Position numbers and translations under genes: made by a program
The notes under the pieces: generated by a model
Databases searched by the model: none
Seen by the model: only the letters and a program-made list of their open reading frames with translations
What the model was told of the DNA's origin: nothing
Part shown: in pieces, positions 1 to 6,984 of the stretch
Layout of the letters: the number at the start of each line of letters is the position of its first letter
How positions within the stretch are numbered: position 1 is the stretch's first letter
Source: Nitrososphaerales archaeon
Lineage (GTDB): Archaea; Thermoproteota; Nitrososphaeria; Nitrososphaerales; CADDZS01
Assembly (NCBI GenBank): GCA_030043455.1
Contig: JASHXQ010000035.1
Span: forward strand, 1-13,659
Direction: 5' to 3'
DNA: 13,659 nucleotides

Positions 1-254
1 AGCGTAGTAAAGGACTCATCATCCTTAAGCAGGGTCGCCGCTGCCACTCCCACGCTGAGGTCCGCTAGATCGGTTAATATTCCACCATGGACGGTTCCCA
101 TTGGATTGTAAAATCGCGAGTCTACCTTCATCGTTGCAACTGCCGTACCTTCTCCCACACTCTCTAGCCTTATTCCTAGAGTTGTTGCTATCGGGGGTGG
201 ATCTGCCTTGCCGCTTGCGATAAAGTGCATCCTGTCTCTCAAAGAGGATTCCAT
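1..254 (-). CDS. PaaI-type hotdog-fold thioesterase, 3' end cut by window edge
   Basis: The minus strand from an ATG at 254 gives 84 residues that run off the left edge. The protein begins MESSLRDRMHFIASGKADPP and contains N50-PMGTVHGGILTDLADLS. The N-P-x-G-x-x-H-G-G segment is the conserved core of PaaI/YdiI-like hotdog thioesterases, which hydrolyse acyl-CoA thioesters in the cytoplasm; the Asn, His and Gly-Gly lie at the active site. The start is firm: a stop codon (261-263) lies three codons upstream, and only this ATG follows it. The usual length is about 130-150 residues, so roughly the C-terminal 40 percent lies outside. The gene is divergent from the ABC exporter, with 130 nt between. 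The family is clear; the acyl substrate cannot be read from sequence. Confidence 0.85.
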   Translation of the reverse strand, partial: MESSLRDRMHFIASGKADPPPIATTLGIRLESVGEGTAVATMKVDSRFYNPMGTVHGGILTDLADLSVGVAAATLLKDDESFTT

Positions 255-384
255 CTGTTCTCACATTGCTTATGAAACAAGACACCTGTGGTCTGCTCTA
301 ATACGTTATTGCCAAGTTGTTGCGAGAAAATGACAGCATAAGCAGGAAGCTTTTCATTTTCATTTTCCCCGCTTCGCTTGAAAA

Positions 385-1383
385 TTGCCCTCGATCATCG
401 AAGCACAAAATCTCACCAAAGTCTATCCCCCAAAGACCAAAGCGGTGGACGATGTTTCCTTCGCGGTGGACGAAGGGGAGGTTTTCGGGTTCCTCGGTCC
501 GAACGGCGCCGGAAAGACAACCACAATCAAGATGTTGACTACCCTCGCTTCCATTACTTCGGGATCTGCGAGCGTGGCAGGTTTCGATGTCGCGAAGGAT
601 CCTTCTGACGTGAGGAGGAGTATCGGCGTTGTGCCACAGGAGCTGACAGCAGACGACGAGCTCAAGGGAATAGAGAATCTGGTGCTTGCGGCAAGATTGC
701 ATCATGTACCTGGTTCTGAAATCGACACGAAAGCGAAGGATCTCCTGAAACTTTTCGATCTCGAGGAAGCTGCGACTAGACGGGTTCGGACTTACTCTGG
801 AGGTATGAGGCGGAGATTGCAGATGGCGATGGGCCTCGTCCACTCTCCCAAGGTACTGTTTCTGGACGAACCCACGCTGGGTTTGGACATTCAGACCCGT
901 ACAAAGGTCTGGGATTATATCATCCGGCTAAACAAAGATCGGGGCCTCACCGTTTTCATGACTACCCATTACCTGGAAGAGGCAGACGGCCTTTGCAAGC
1001 GAATCGCGATCATCGACCACGGGGTTATCAAGGTCTCAGATTCGCCGGCGCGTCTGAAGGAAAAGTATGGTGGTGATGTTCTCACAATCTCTGTCAGCGG
1101 AGACTCTGATCTTACAGATTTCCTCAAAACCGTTCCCGACGTGTCCGACGTCACTCGGGAGGGACGGATCTACAAGATGAAACTCCCAAGAACGGAGAGA
1201 GCTCTTCCGGTTATCATCGAGGGGGTTACAAAACGCGGCCTGACGATTACAGAAATCTCTTTCGCAAGGCCGAAACTGGATGATGTCTTTCTCGAGGTCA
1301 CCGGACGATCCATGAGGGAGGATGAAGGCGGAGGCGAGGAAGCCTGGGTGCAGAACCTGAATATGGAGAGGGCGGCCAACTAA
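385..1383 (+). CDS. ABC transporter ATP-binding protein, DrrA/daunorubicin-resistance type
   Basis: 332-residue ATPase subunit of an ABC-2 type exporter. All nucleotide-binding motifs are visible: Walker A GPNGAGKTT at residues 38-46, Q-loop Gln85, signature YSGGM at 137-141, Walker B VLFLDEP at 157-163, D-loop LGLD at 165-168 and switch His195. The C-terminal region, about 225-312, ends in LDDVFLEVTGR, the hallmark of the DrrA-type (DUF4162-like) regulatory domain. A further acidic tail of about 20 residues follows. The start is TTG at 385, since an in-frame TGA at 379-381 blocks anything upstream; no clear ribosome binding site is seen. The permease begins one base after the stop, so the pair is surely co-transcribed and forms one exporter. 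Substrate is unknown: relatives export drugs, lipids or polysaccharides. Confidence 0.95.
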   Translation: MPSIIEAQNLTKVYPPKTKAVDDVSFAVDEGEVFGFLGPNGAGKTTTIKMLTTLASITSGSASVAGFDVAKDPSDVRRSIGVVPQELTADDELKGIENLVLAARLHHVPGSEIDTKAKDLLKLFDLEEAATRRVRTYSGGMRRRLQMAMGLVHSPKVLFLDEPTLGLDIQTRTKVWDYIIRLNKDRGLTVFMTTHYLEEADGLCKRIAIIDHGVIKVSDSPARLKEKYGGDVLTISVSGDSDLTDFLKTVPDVSDVTREGRIYKMKLPRTERALPVIIEGVTKRGLTITEISFARPKLDDVFLEVTGRSMREDEGGGEEAWVQNLNMERAAN

Positions 1384-1384
1384 G

Positions 1385-2254
1385 ATGATCGCCGGAGATC
1401 TAATTGCCCTAACTGGAAGAGCCTTGCGAAAGTGGATCCGGAATCCCGCAGCTGTTCTGCCCGGATTTTTCACAGCGCTGTTCTACCTAGCGTTGTTCGG
1501 GAACTCCTTCAATCCCACCAGCCTCATCCCCTCCAACATTGCAGGGTTTCAGCTGTCTTCCAGTGAACTTGCCTCGATCAAAGCGTCTATCCTCACTCAG
1601 ACCTTCGGTGGCGCCCTGACCTACATTTCGTATCTGACTGCGGGAATCATCTGCCTCATTCTAGTTTTCAACATGGCTTTCGGAGGAATTGATCTCGTTC
1701 TAGATCGCCAGCTGGGATTTCTCAATACCCTGCTCACGGCTCCCATTTCCCGCGCGTCGATCTATTTTTCTGGAGTACTGCAGAACATGGTGAAAGCGAT
1801 GTCCCTCGCGTTTCTGACATTCATCATCGCGGTCCTCTTGCCAAACGGGCTGAGTCTCGGCAAGGGTTTCGGAATCTTGGAACTTGTGGGAGTTTTCGGG
1901 GCGTTCGCCCTGCTCGCTTTTGCTCTCTCGTGTGTTTTCACAGCTCTCGCTCTCTCTGTGAAAAGCATCGATTCTTTAGTCGCGATCGTAAACTTCGCTA
2001 CCTTTCCACTGGTGTTCACCAGTACGGCGCTTTTTCCGGAAGCCGGGTTTCCGAGCTGGCTATCCGCGATCTCCAAGGGTAATCCCATCACGTGGGCGAC
2101 AGACACCGCCCGGCTATTGATGATTAACGGGAGCTCCTTCACTTCCAGCCAGGTATCCACACTGGGCAGTTACGGAGCCTACCTCGTGGTGTTTGCCCTC
2201 GTTATGGCGATCCTGGGCTATGTGGCTGCCCGAAAAGCTCTCGCTCCGGTTTGA
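1385..2254 (+). CDS. ABC-2 type transporter permease
   Basis: 289-residue membrane subunit partnering the ATPase just upstream (one-base gap). Six hydrophobic segments can be placed at roughly 22-41, 78-100, 125-150, 165-190, 196-216 and 264-284, the six-helix layout of ABC-2 permeases. The loop LDRQLGFLNTLLTAPISRAS (107-126), leading into helix 3, is the typical conserved ABC-2 signature stretch, and SKGNPITWATDTAR (230-243) matches the conserved NP-containing motif before the last helix. The N-terminus carries a short basic amphipathic segment (RALRKWIRNP) expected to lie at the inner membrane face and contact the ATPase. Function by family: export of a hydrophobic or amphipathic compound across the cell membrane. 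The substrate cannot be inferred from the context. Confidence 0.93.
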   Translation: MIAGDLIALTGRALRKWIRNPAAVLPGFFTALFYLALFGNSFNPTSLIPSNIAGFQLSSSELASIKASILTQTFGGALTYISYLTAGIICLILVFNMAFGGIDLVLDRQLGFLNTLLTAPISRASIYFSGVLQNMVKAMSLAFLTFIIAVLLPNGLSLGKGFGILELVGVFGAFALLAFALSCVFTALALSVKSIDSLVAIVNFATFPLVFTSTALFPEAGFPSWLSAISKGNPITWATDTARLLMINGSSFTSSQVSTLGSYGAYLVVFALVMAILGYVAARKALAPV

Positions 2255-2295
2255 ACTGAGATCCATAATCGATTCCTGCAATCGACAATGGGGAA

Positions 2296-4335
2296 GTGGC
2301 CCTCAGTGCAAAGATATCACTAAATCCTTCCGAATCTGATGTGTTCTTGCCAGAAATGACCTCTGCCGAAATTGGAGATAATTCCAATCAGGAGACTCGA
2401 AGATTAGAGGCAATAATGTTCACCGATATCGTGGGATATACATCATTCACCCAGGCTAATGAAGAGCTGGCCCTAAAGACGCTCGAAAAACACAATCAAC
2501 TTCTCAGGGCTTCGTTGCAAAAATATCATGGAAGAGAAGTAAAGACGATCGGTGACTCTTTTCTTGTAGAATTCGACAGTGCTCTCGACGCGTTCAATTG
2601 CGCAATTGAAATTCAAGAATCACTTCGAAACTACGACATCGTCTCGGAAGAGGACCAGAAGCTCAGGCTTAGAATTGGAATTCATTTAGGCGATGTGGTA
2701 CGCAAGGGAAACGATATCCTCGGCGATGCAGTCAACATCGCTTCAAGGATCGAGCGGCTGGCCGTCCCTGGAGGAATTTGTATCACGGAGCAGGTATACG
2801 CTCAGATACACAACAAGACCCAGTACAAGTTGCAGCAACTTCAGAAAGTGGATCTAAAAAATGTGAGCTTCGAGACGAAAATTTTCTCGGTCGTTTTGCC
2901 CGGGGGTGACGATGCGCCAGCGCAGCGGATCGATTATGGTGTCGAAGCGAAGAATAGTAGGGGAGAGAAACTCAAGGTCGCCGTACTGCCGTTTTCTAAC
3001 TTTAGCCCCAGCCCTGAGGATGCCTACATTGCTGATGGAATGACGGAGGAGATCATTACCTCGCTTTCGGGGATCAGCACCCTCAGCGTAATATCCAGAA
3101 CATCAGTTATGGGCTACAAGGGAACAACGAAGAAACTAAGGGAAATTGGAAAGGAGCTCGAGGTTGGTTCAGTGCTTGAGGGAAGTGTTCGAAAGGCAGG
3201 CAATAGAATAAGAATTTCCGCTCAGTTGATCGATGTTTCAAGTGACAAACATCTATGGGCTCAAAATTACGACAGGAACTTGGATGATATTTTTGAAATT
3301 CAAAGCAATATCGCATCTAACATTGCGGAGCAGCTTAGGATAAGACTGGTCGAACCCGAAAAACTCAGAGGGGATTCTAGCGACATCGACGCGTACACGA
3401 CGTACATGAAGGCGATGCAGCTGCTTTACGAGAATGACGAGACCAGTTTAAGGCGAGCAATTGATCTGTTAGAACACGCAGTGACAAAAGATCCGACCTT
3501 TGCCCGCGCGATTGCGGGCCTATCTAATGCGTGGACATCGATGGGAGTCCTCCACTACGAAGATTGGACCAGTTCGCTCAAGAAAGCAAGTGATTATGCC
3601 AATAGAGCTGTTGAATTAGCACCCGAATGCGATGATGCGCATTCTGCGCTATCCCAAGTTTACAGTTCACTCGACAGGTTCGAGGAAGAAACCTTGGAGG
3701 CTAAAAGGGCGATTCAGCTTAATCCGAGTAATTCTATCGCTCATCTTCATCTTGGGATGGAGGACTTCTTCAATGCTGATCGAAGAGAAGAGGGCTTGAA
3801 GGAGCTTGAAAGGGCTCGCGAACTCGACCCTTTAACCGGGGCGTCAGCAGTGCTGGGATTCGCGTACGATCTCGTAGGAAGGCAAAAAGAAGCTCGCGAC
3901 CTTCTTTTGAAGCGGCAATATCTTGAACCAAGGGATGGTTCGGTCTACGATGACACTGCCAACCATTATTTCATGCTTGGAGATTTTCAGAAAGCGAGGG
4001 AGGCGATAGATGACGGCCTAAAGATTGATCCAAGTAACAAAGAACTAGAGATTTCTCTCGGCATGTGGTTTGCAATGACTGGAGACCGAGAAAATGCCAA
4101 ACGCGTCTTAGGCGATCTCTTGAAGTCCGAGGATGAGACTAACCGACTGAATGCTGCTCTTTACATCGGCGCAGCCTTGGGAGACCTGGACGAAGCGTTC
4201 AAAGCTCTGATGAGATTAGCAGAGACGCACGCTTGGCCATATCATGTCAGATTGTACCCGTTTTTTGAAAATTTGCGAAAAGATCCTCGTTTCAAAGAAT
4301 TTTGTGAGAAGGTCGGAATCCCAATGACGAGATGA
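2296..4335 (+). CDS. class III adenylate cyclase with TolB-N-like domain and TPR repeats
   Basis: 679 residues, no membrane segment. Residues 35-200 form a class III cyclase domain with the full catalytic set: metal-binding Asp44 (FTDIVGYT) and Asp87 (GDSFLVEF), the adenine-selecting pair Lys83 and Asp140, and transition-state residues Asn147 and Arg151 (GDAVNIASRIE). This predicts active ATP-to-cAMP conversion. Residues 225-350 (KVAVLPFSNFSPSPEDAYIADGMTEE at its head) resemble the TolB amino-terminal-like module found in such cyclases. Residues 365-660 are helical TPR-like repeats of about 34 residues (for example 430-480 and 550-600), likely for protein contacts. The first possible start is GTG 2296, after an in-frame TAA at 2266-2268. 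ATG 2356 (residue 21) fits relatives better and may be the true start. Monocistronic or weakly coupled to the exporter upstream (41-nt gap). Confidence 0.93.
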   Translation: MALSAKISLNPSESDVFLPEMTSAEIGDNSNQETRRLEAIMFTDIVGYTSFTQANEELALKTLEKHNQLLRASLQKYHGREVKTIGDSFLVEFDSALDAFNCAIEIQESLRNYDIVSEEDQKLRLRIGIHLGDVVRKGNDILGDAVNIASRIERLAVPGGICITEQVYAQIHNKTQYKLQQLQKVDLKNVSFETKIFSVVLPGGDDAPAQRIDYGVEAKNSRGEKLKVAVLPFSNFSPSPEDAYIADGMTEEIITSLSGISTLSVISRTSVMGYKGTTKKLREIGKELEVGSVLEGSVRKAGNRIRISAQLIDVSSDKHLWAQNYDRNLDDIFEIQSNIASNIAEQLRIRLVEPEKLRGDSSDIDAYTTYMKAMQLLYENDETSLRRAIDLLEHAVTKDPTFARAIAGLSNAWTSMGVLHYEDWTSSLKKASDYANRAVELAPECDDAHSALSQVYSSLDRFEEETLEAKRAIQLNPSNSIAHLHLGMEDFFNADRREEGLKELERARELDPLTGASAVLGFAYDLVGRQKEARDLLLKRQYLEPRDGSVYDDTANHYFMLGDFQKAREAIDDGLKIDPSNKELEISLGMWFAMTGDRENAKRVLGDLLKSEDETNRLNAALYIGAALGDLDEAFKALMRLAETHAWPYHVRLYPFFENLRKDPRFKEFCEKVGIPMTR

Positions 4336-4378
4336 ATCCGAATTAGAGGAACCAACAGTCAGCGTAACAATTTTGCAA

Positions 4379-4409
4379 ATACTGAAAGCAAAAAATCAAG
4401 TTTCAGTAT
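4379..4409. repeat. 9-bp perfect inverted repeat at propeller gene start
   Basis: ATACTGAAA at 4379-4387 is exactly mirrored by TTTCAGTAT at 4401-4409, with a 13-nt A-rich spacer. It ends two bases before the TTG start of the propeller gene and lies just downstream of an A/T-rich stretch (4367-4380) that could be its TATA element. It could be an operator or an RNA hairpin occluding the start. The symmetry is directly visible; the role is inferred. Confidence 0.5.
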
Positions 4410-4411
4410 GA

Positions 4412-5707
4412 TTGAAATATCCTTCAAAAAAAATCGGCTACGGCTTGTTCTCTATTCCACGACGGCGAGTCCGCAGAGTAGTTTTCGTCTCTTTAGTTGT
4501 CCTATTCCTCCTGGTATCCCCATCTGTGATGCAAAATGCCAAAGCACAGTCAATCGTAACGATCATCGGAGGTCTTGGAACAGGCCCCTATCGGCTCGCT
4601 ATCGATTCTAATACTGGAAATATTTACGTCTCCAACAACGGCGGAACGAGTGTGTCAGTGATTTCCGCGGCTTCGAACAAAGTAACATCCAGTGTCACAG
4701 TGGCATCATATCCGAACGGCATTGCTTTCGACTCAGCCAACGGGGAGATTTACGTGACACTGCCGACGGCCAACTCGGTTGTTGCCATTTCTCCAAGTAG
4801 CGATAGCGTAATTGCCACGATCCCGGTAGGTAGTGGACCCCGGGGAATTGCGTTCGATTCCTTAAACGGAGACCTGTATGTGGCAAACTTGAACGACGGT
4901 AATGTTTCAGTGATTGACGGATCCACTAACGCGGTCATCACGAACATTACAGTGGGAACCAGCCCGCGAGGGGTGCTGTTCGATCCATCCACTGGTGACA
5001 TTTACGTTTCCAACAGGGACTCTAATTCGATCTCGGTTATTGCAGGCTCTAGTAACTCCGTTGTAGGTAATGTGGCGGTGGGCTCGGAACCGCTGGACAT
5101 GGCATTGGACACTGCGAGTGGGAACATCTACGTTGCTGACCAGGAAGCAAACAATGTCACGGTGATCTCCCCATCATCTTACTCCGTCGTTGCGACTATC
5201 GGTGTGGGTGTGCAGCCTTTCGCAGCAGCGTATGCTCCTACCGACGGAGATATCTACGTAACAAATACAGGTAGTAGCTCGCTATCAGTTATTTCCGGCA
5301 CTAACAATACCGTCATTCATACAATGAATGTCGACACCTCGCCTGTTGGAATTGTCTTCGACAGTGCGAACGGCGAGCTTTACGTGGCGATTTCGGGCTT
5401 GGCTCAGGTAGAAGCAATATCGACGACAAACTCCTCGTCCAGCGGCTCCACCTCATCCTCCTCTTCCTCGAGTCCATCCAGTAGCTCCGCGAGCCTGTCC
5501 TCGACAAGTTCTTCGAGCAGTTCGAGTGCGATCCCGACTAGTAGCAGCAGTTCTAGTAGTGTATCTTCAACAAGTAGTAGCAGTAGTTCCTCGAGTTCTT
5601 CGATATCACTCGGCGACTATCTTGCTGTAATCAGTGTGGTTCTGCTTGTTGGGGTTTCTTCTCTTATTGTGGTGCGGAGAGGTTCGTCGAAGGCGCGAAC
5701 TGCCTAA
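4412..5707 (+). CDS. secreted, membrane-anchored YVTN beta-propeller protein with Ser-rich stalk
   Basis: About 431 residues. The N-terminus has a basic stretch (RRRVRR, 18-23), a hydrophobic core to about residue 40 and a likely cleavage site after AKA (43-45). Then come seven repeats of about 42 residues, each ending in a GxIYVSN/GxLYVAN-type strand near residues 71, 113, 155, 198, 240, 281 and 323: a complete seven-bladed YVTN/NHL-like propeller. A stalk of about 57 residues, almost all Ser with a few Thr, Pro and Ala, leads to a hydrophobic helix (about 401-420) and a basic tail (RRGSSKARTA). The protein should sit outside the cell, tethered by its C-terminus, with the stalk probably glycosylated. 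Such proteins are common in archaeal cell envelopes; ligand unknown. Start is TTG 4412, as an in-frame TGA directly precedes it (4409-4411). Confidence 0.92.
   Translation: MKYPSKKIGYGLFSIPRRRVRRVVFVSLVVLFLLVSPSVMQNAKAQSIVTIIGGLGTGPYRLAIDSNTGNIYVSNNGGTSVSVISAASNKVTSSVTVASYPNGIAFDSANGEIYVTLPTANSVVAISPSSDSVIATIPVGSGPRGIAFDSLNGDLYVANLNDGNVSVIDGSTNAVITNITVGTSPRGVLFDPSTGDIYVSNRDSNSISVIAGSSNSVVGNVAVGSEPLDMALDTASGNIYVADQEANNVTVISPSSYSVVATIGVGVQPFAAAYAPTDGDIYVTNTGSSSLSVISGTNNTVIHTMNVDTSPVGIVFDSANGELYVAISGLAQVEAISTTNSSSSGSTSSSSSSSPSSSSASLSSTSSSSSSSAIPTSSSSSSSVSSTSSSSSSSSSSISLGDYLAVISVVLLVGVSSLIVVRRGSSKARTA
5432..5603 (+). repeat. serine-rich low-complexity stalk coding tract
   Basis: About 57 codons, nearly all serine. 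Codons are mixed (TCC, TCG, TCA, TCT, AGT, AGC), so this is not a simple nucleotide microsatellite; the amino-acid composition itself appears conserved. It lies between the seventh propeller repeat and the C-terminal membrane helix and acts as an extended spacer. Confidence 0.85.
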
Positions 5708-5766
5708 CTACCTTCTAGCTGAAACTGCCCGAGTTCTGTTAGCCCAATCACGAAAAGAGCCGCGAA

Positions 5767-6195
5767 ATGAAGTTGAAAGAAAGTACAGCTTCCTCTTCGC
5801 CGGCTGGCAAATCAGCCTCTCAGCAGATCGACGCGATAATCAAGGAGTCGGACGATTGGCGAGGGAAGAGATTGTCACAGCTTCGCGCTTTGATCAAGAA
5901 AGCTGATGCTGATATAATTGAGGAAGTGAAGTGGAAAAAACCCAGCAACCCCCTGGGAGTCCCGGTCTGGTCTTATAGTGGAATTATCTGCGTGGGAAAT
6001 TTGCTCAAGACCGCCGTGAGACTGACCTTTCCAAAAGGCGCCAAGATGAAGGATCCAAAGAAGCTCTTCAATACGCGCCTAGATAGCAAGACCGTTCGAG
6101 CAATCGACTTTCACGAAGCTGACAGTGTGAATCAAGCCGCATTAAAGGCGCTGATTCTCGAAGCTGTGAAGCAGAACTCATCCAAAGCACGCTAG
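5767..6195 (+). CDS. DUF1801 (YdhG-like) domain protein
   Basis: 142-residue soluble protein. The stretch from about residue 19 to 135 (QQIDAIIKESDDWRGKRLSQ..., EEVKWKKPSNPLGVPVWSYSG, LTFPKGAKMKDPKKLF) matches the DUF1801/YdhG-like fold: a helical N-terminus, the conserved E-x-x-K-W-K-x-P segment, and the late F-x-x-x-x-x-L/D-P-x-x-L-F segment. A few members have been linked to iron handling in Bacillus; otherwise the family is uncharacterised, so no function is assigned. Start at ATG 5767, preceded by a purine-rich stretch (GAAAAGAGCC) too weak to be called a ribosome binding site. It follows the propeller gene after 59 nt with no clear promoter between, so read-through is possible. No signal peptide or membrane segment. 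Confidence 0.85.
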   Translation: MKLKESTASSSPAGKSASQQIDAIIKESDDWRGKRLSQLRALIKKADADIIEEVKWKKPSNPLGVPVWSYSGIICVGNLLKTAVRLTFPKGAKMKDPKKLFNTRLDSKTVRAIDFHEADSVNQAALKALILEAVKQNSSKAR

Positions 6196-6251
6196 TGATA
6201 ATCCTGGAGTAAGCTTGCCGCCCACTTACTGATACAATCTTCCCTTTTGCC

Positions 6252-6260
6252 TTTTTAATA
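6252..6260 (+). promoter_or_regulatory. archaeal TATA box for the NIPSNAP gene
   Basis: TTTTTAATA is centred about 26 nt before the ATG at 6282 and lies in an otherwise mixed sequence. No Shine-Dalgarno lies between it and the ATG. The spacing is what is expected for transcription starting at or beside the start codon, so the mRNA is probably leaderless. Confidence 0.6.
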
Positions 6261-6281
6261 GGGAAATACTTCCGAGCCGCC

Positions 6282-6608
6282 ATGATTTACGAGTGGAGAG
6301 TCTATGAAATCATTCCCGGAAAAAGGAAGGCGCTCAACGAGAGATTCGCAAATGATACCATAAGACTGTTTGAAAAACACGGCATGAAAGTGGTAGGTTT
6401 CTGGGAGAACCTCGTCGGCGGATCTACGAACACGCTGTACTACATGTTAGCTTTCAGAGATTTAGGTCATCTGGAAAGTGCATGGAACAGTTTCAAACTG
6501 GATCCCGAGTGGATCGAGGTGGTAGCATCGAGCGAAAAGGACGGACCCCTTGTGGTTCACGAACATAACATCGCGTTGTCGCCCACGGACTATTCTCCCA
6601 TGAAATGA
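6282..6608 (+). CDS. NIPSNAP family protein
   Basis: 108 residues, the usual size of a single NIPSNAP (dimeric alpha/beta barrel) domain. The start MIYEWRVYEIIPGKRKALNE, the central HGMKVVGFWEN and the TLYYMLAFRDLGHLESAWNSF segment with the following DPEW are the typical family blocks. Prokaryotic members are small cytoplasmic dimers of mostly unknown function, so no reaction is assigned. The gene has its own TATA box. Its stop lies only two bases from the stop of the convergent acidic-protein gene, leaving no room for a separate terminator. No signal peptide. Confidence 0.9.
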   Translation: MIYEWRVYEIIPGKRKALNERFANDTIRLFEKHGMKVVGFWENLVGGSTNTLYYMLAFRDLGHLESAWNSFKLDPEWIEVVASSEKDGPLVVHEHNIALSPTDYSPMK

Positions 6609-6610
6609 GC

Positions 6611-6769
6611 CTAATCACCGATCGATTCGACTTCGTCTAGTTCCTCGTCTTCTTGCTCTATCTTTTCGTCTTTCTTTTCTTCATTGGTCTCGATGCTATC
6701 GTCCTCTGATTCTTCTTCCATTTCGAGCTGCTCGTCCGATTCACCGCGTTCGTCTTCTTTCTGACTCAT
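6611..6769 (-). CDS. small, highly acidic 52-residue protein (hypothetical)
   Basis: The minus strand from ATG 6769 to TAG at 6613-6611 encodes MSQKEDERGE... ending in DEVESIGD. By count about half of the 52 residues are Asp or Glu, with a few Lys, very few hydrophobics and no Cys, Trp or Phe. It is expected to be disordered and strongly negative. The ORF has a fully used reading frame ending two bases from the NIPSNAP stop, and an A/T-rich box (TAATTATG on the minus strand) centred about 27 nt before its ATG, which support it as a real gene. No family is recognised. Such proteins can be nucleic-acid mimics, chaperone-like or ion-binding, but nothing here selects among these. The alternative is a chance ORF in a purine-rich strand. 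Confidence 0.55.
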   Translation of the reverse strand: MSQKEDERGESDEQLEMEEESEDDSIETNEEKKDEKIEQEDEELDEVESIGD

Positions 6770-6792
6770 AGAAGGTCACTCAATCTTTCTCA

Positions 6793-6798
6793 TAATTA
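6793..6798 (-). promoter_or_regulatory. candidate TATA box for the acidic-protein gene
   Basis: On the minus strand the sequence reads ACTAATTATGAG, with its core about 27 nt before the ATG at 6769 and no Shine-Dalgarno in between. This is the spacing of a leaderless archaeal promoter. A/T-rich boxes are frequent in this intergenic stretch, so confidence is modest. Confidence 0.4.
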
Positions 6799-6866
6799 GT
6801 CGAGACAATAATATTTCCCTCTTCAAGGGTTTCGCTCTTGGCTCTTGATTCTCCAGTTGTGCTTCC

Positions 6867-6878
6867 CTTTGATCAAAG
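6867..6878. promoter_or_regulatory. 12-bp perfect palindrome between divergent genes
   Basis: CTTTGATCAAAG reads the same on both strands. It sits between the divergent starts of the acidic-protein gene (6769) and the sedolisin gene (6985), about 100 nt from each. That position fits a binding site for a dimeric helix-turn-helix regulator, but no second copy was found and the role is inferred. Confidence 0.35.
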
Positions 6879-6976
6879 TACGAGTGGGCATTCTTCCTTG
6901 GATTTCGCAAGTTATCAAAAATATTCGAAAGGAGAACAAAAAAAGAGAAGCTAAAATTACCCAATTCTCAGATTAA

Positions 6977-6981
6977 GAGGT
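6977..6981 (+). promoter_or_regulatory. possible ribosome binding site deciding the sedolisin start
   Basis: GAGGT lies three bases before the TTG at 6985 and can pair with the 3' end of 16S rRNA. Spacing is short, but it favours TTG 6985 as the start. An in-frame TAA at 6952-6954 limits any longer reading, and the only upstream candidates are non-standard ATT codons. An A/T-rich box around 6951-6960 could be the matching TATA element. Confidence 0.4.
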
Positions 6982-6984
6982 AGC

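Noticed and set aside
25..285. 86-codon minus-strand frame at the left edge
   Set aside because: The overlapping frame from ATG 254 gives a clear hotdog thioesterase, so this one is out of frame.
298..843. 181-codon minus-strand open frame overlapping the ABC ATPase
   Set aside because: It lies opposite the Walker A and signature coding region; composition is rich in His, Arg and Ser with no recognisable pattern, and the ATPase frame is certain.
4412..5430. 126-nt periodicity in the propeller gene considered as a tandem DNA repeat
   Set aside because: Nucleotide identity between units is low; the period follows from diverged protein blades.
5432..5603. Serine tract read as a DNA microsatellite or CRISPR-like repeat
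   Set aside because: Codons are irregular and there are no equal-length repeats with unique spacers; it is a protein low-complexity stalk.
6209..6231. AGTAAG/CTTACT 6-bp inverted repeat after the DUF1801 gene
   Set aside because: Short stem with an 11-12 nt loop and no T-run; expected by chance.
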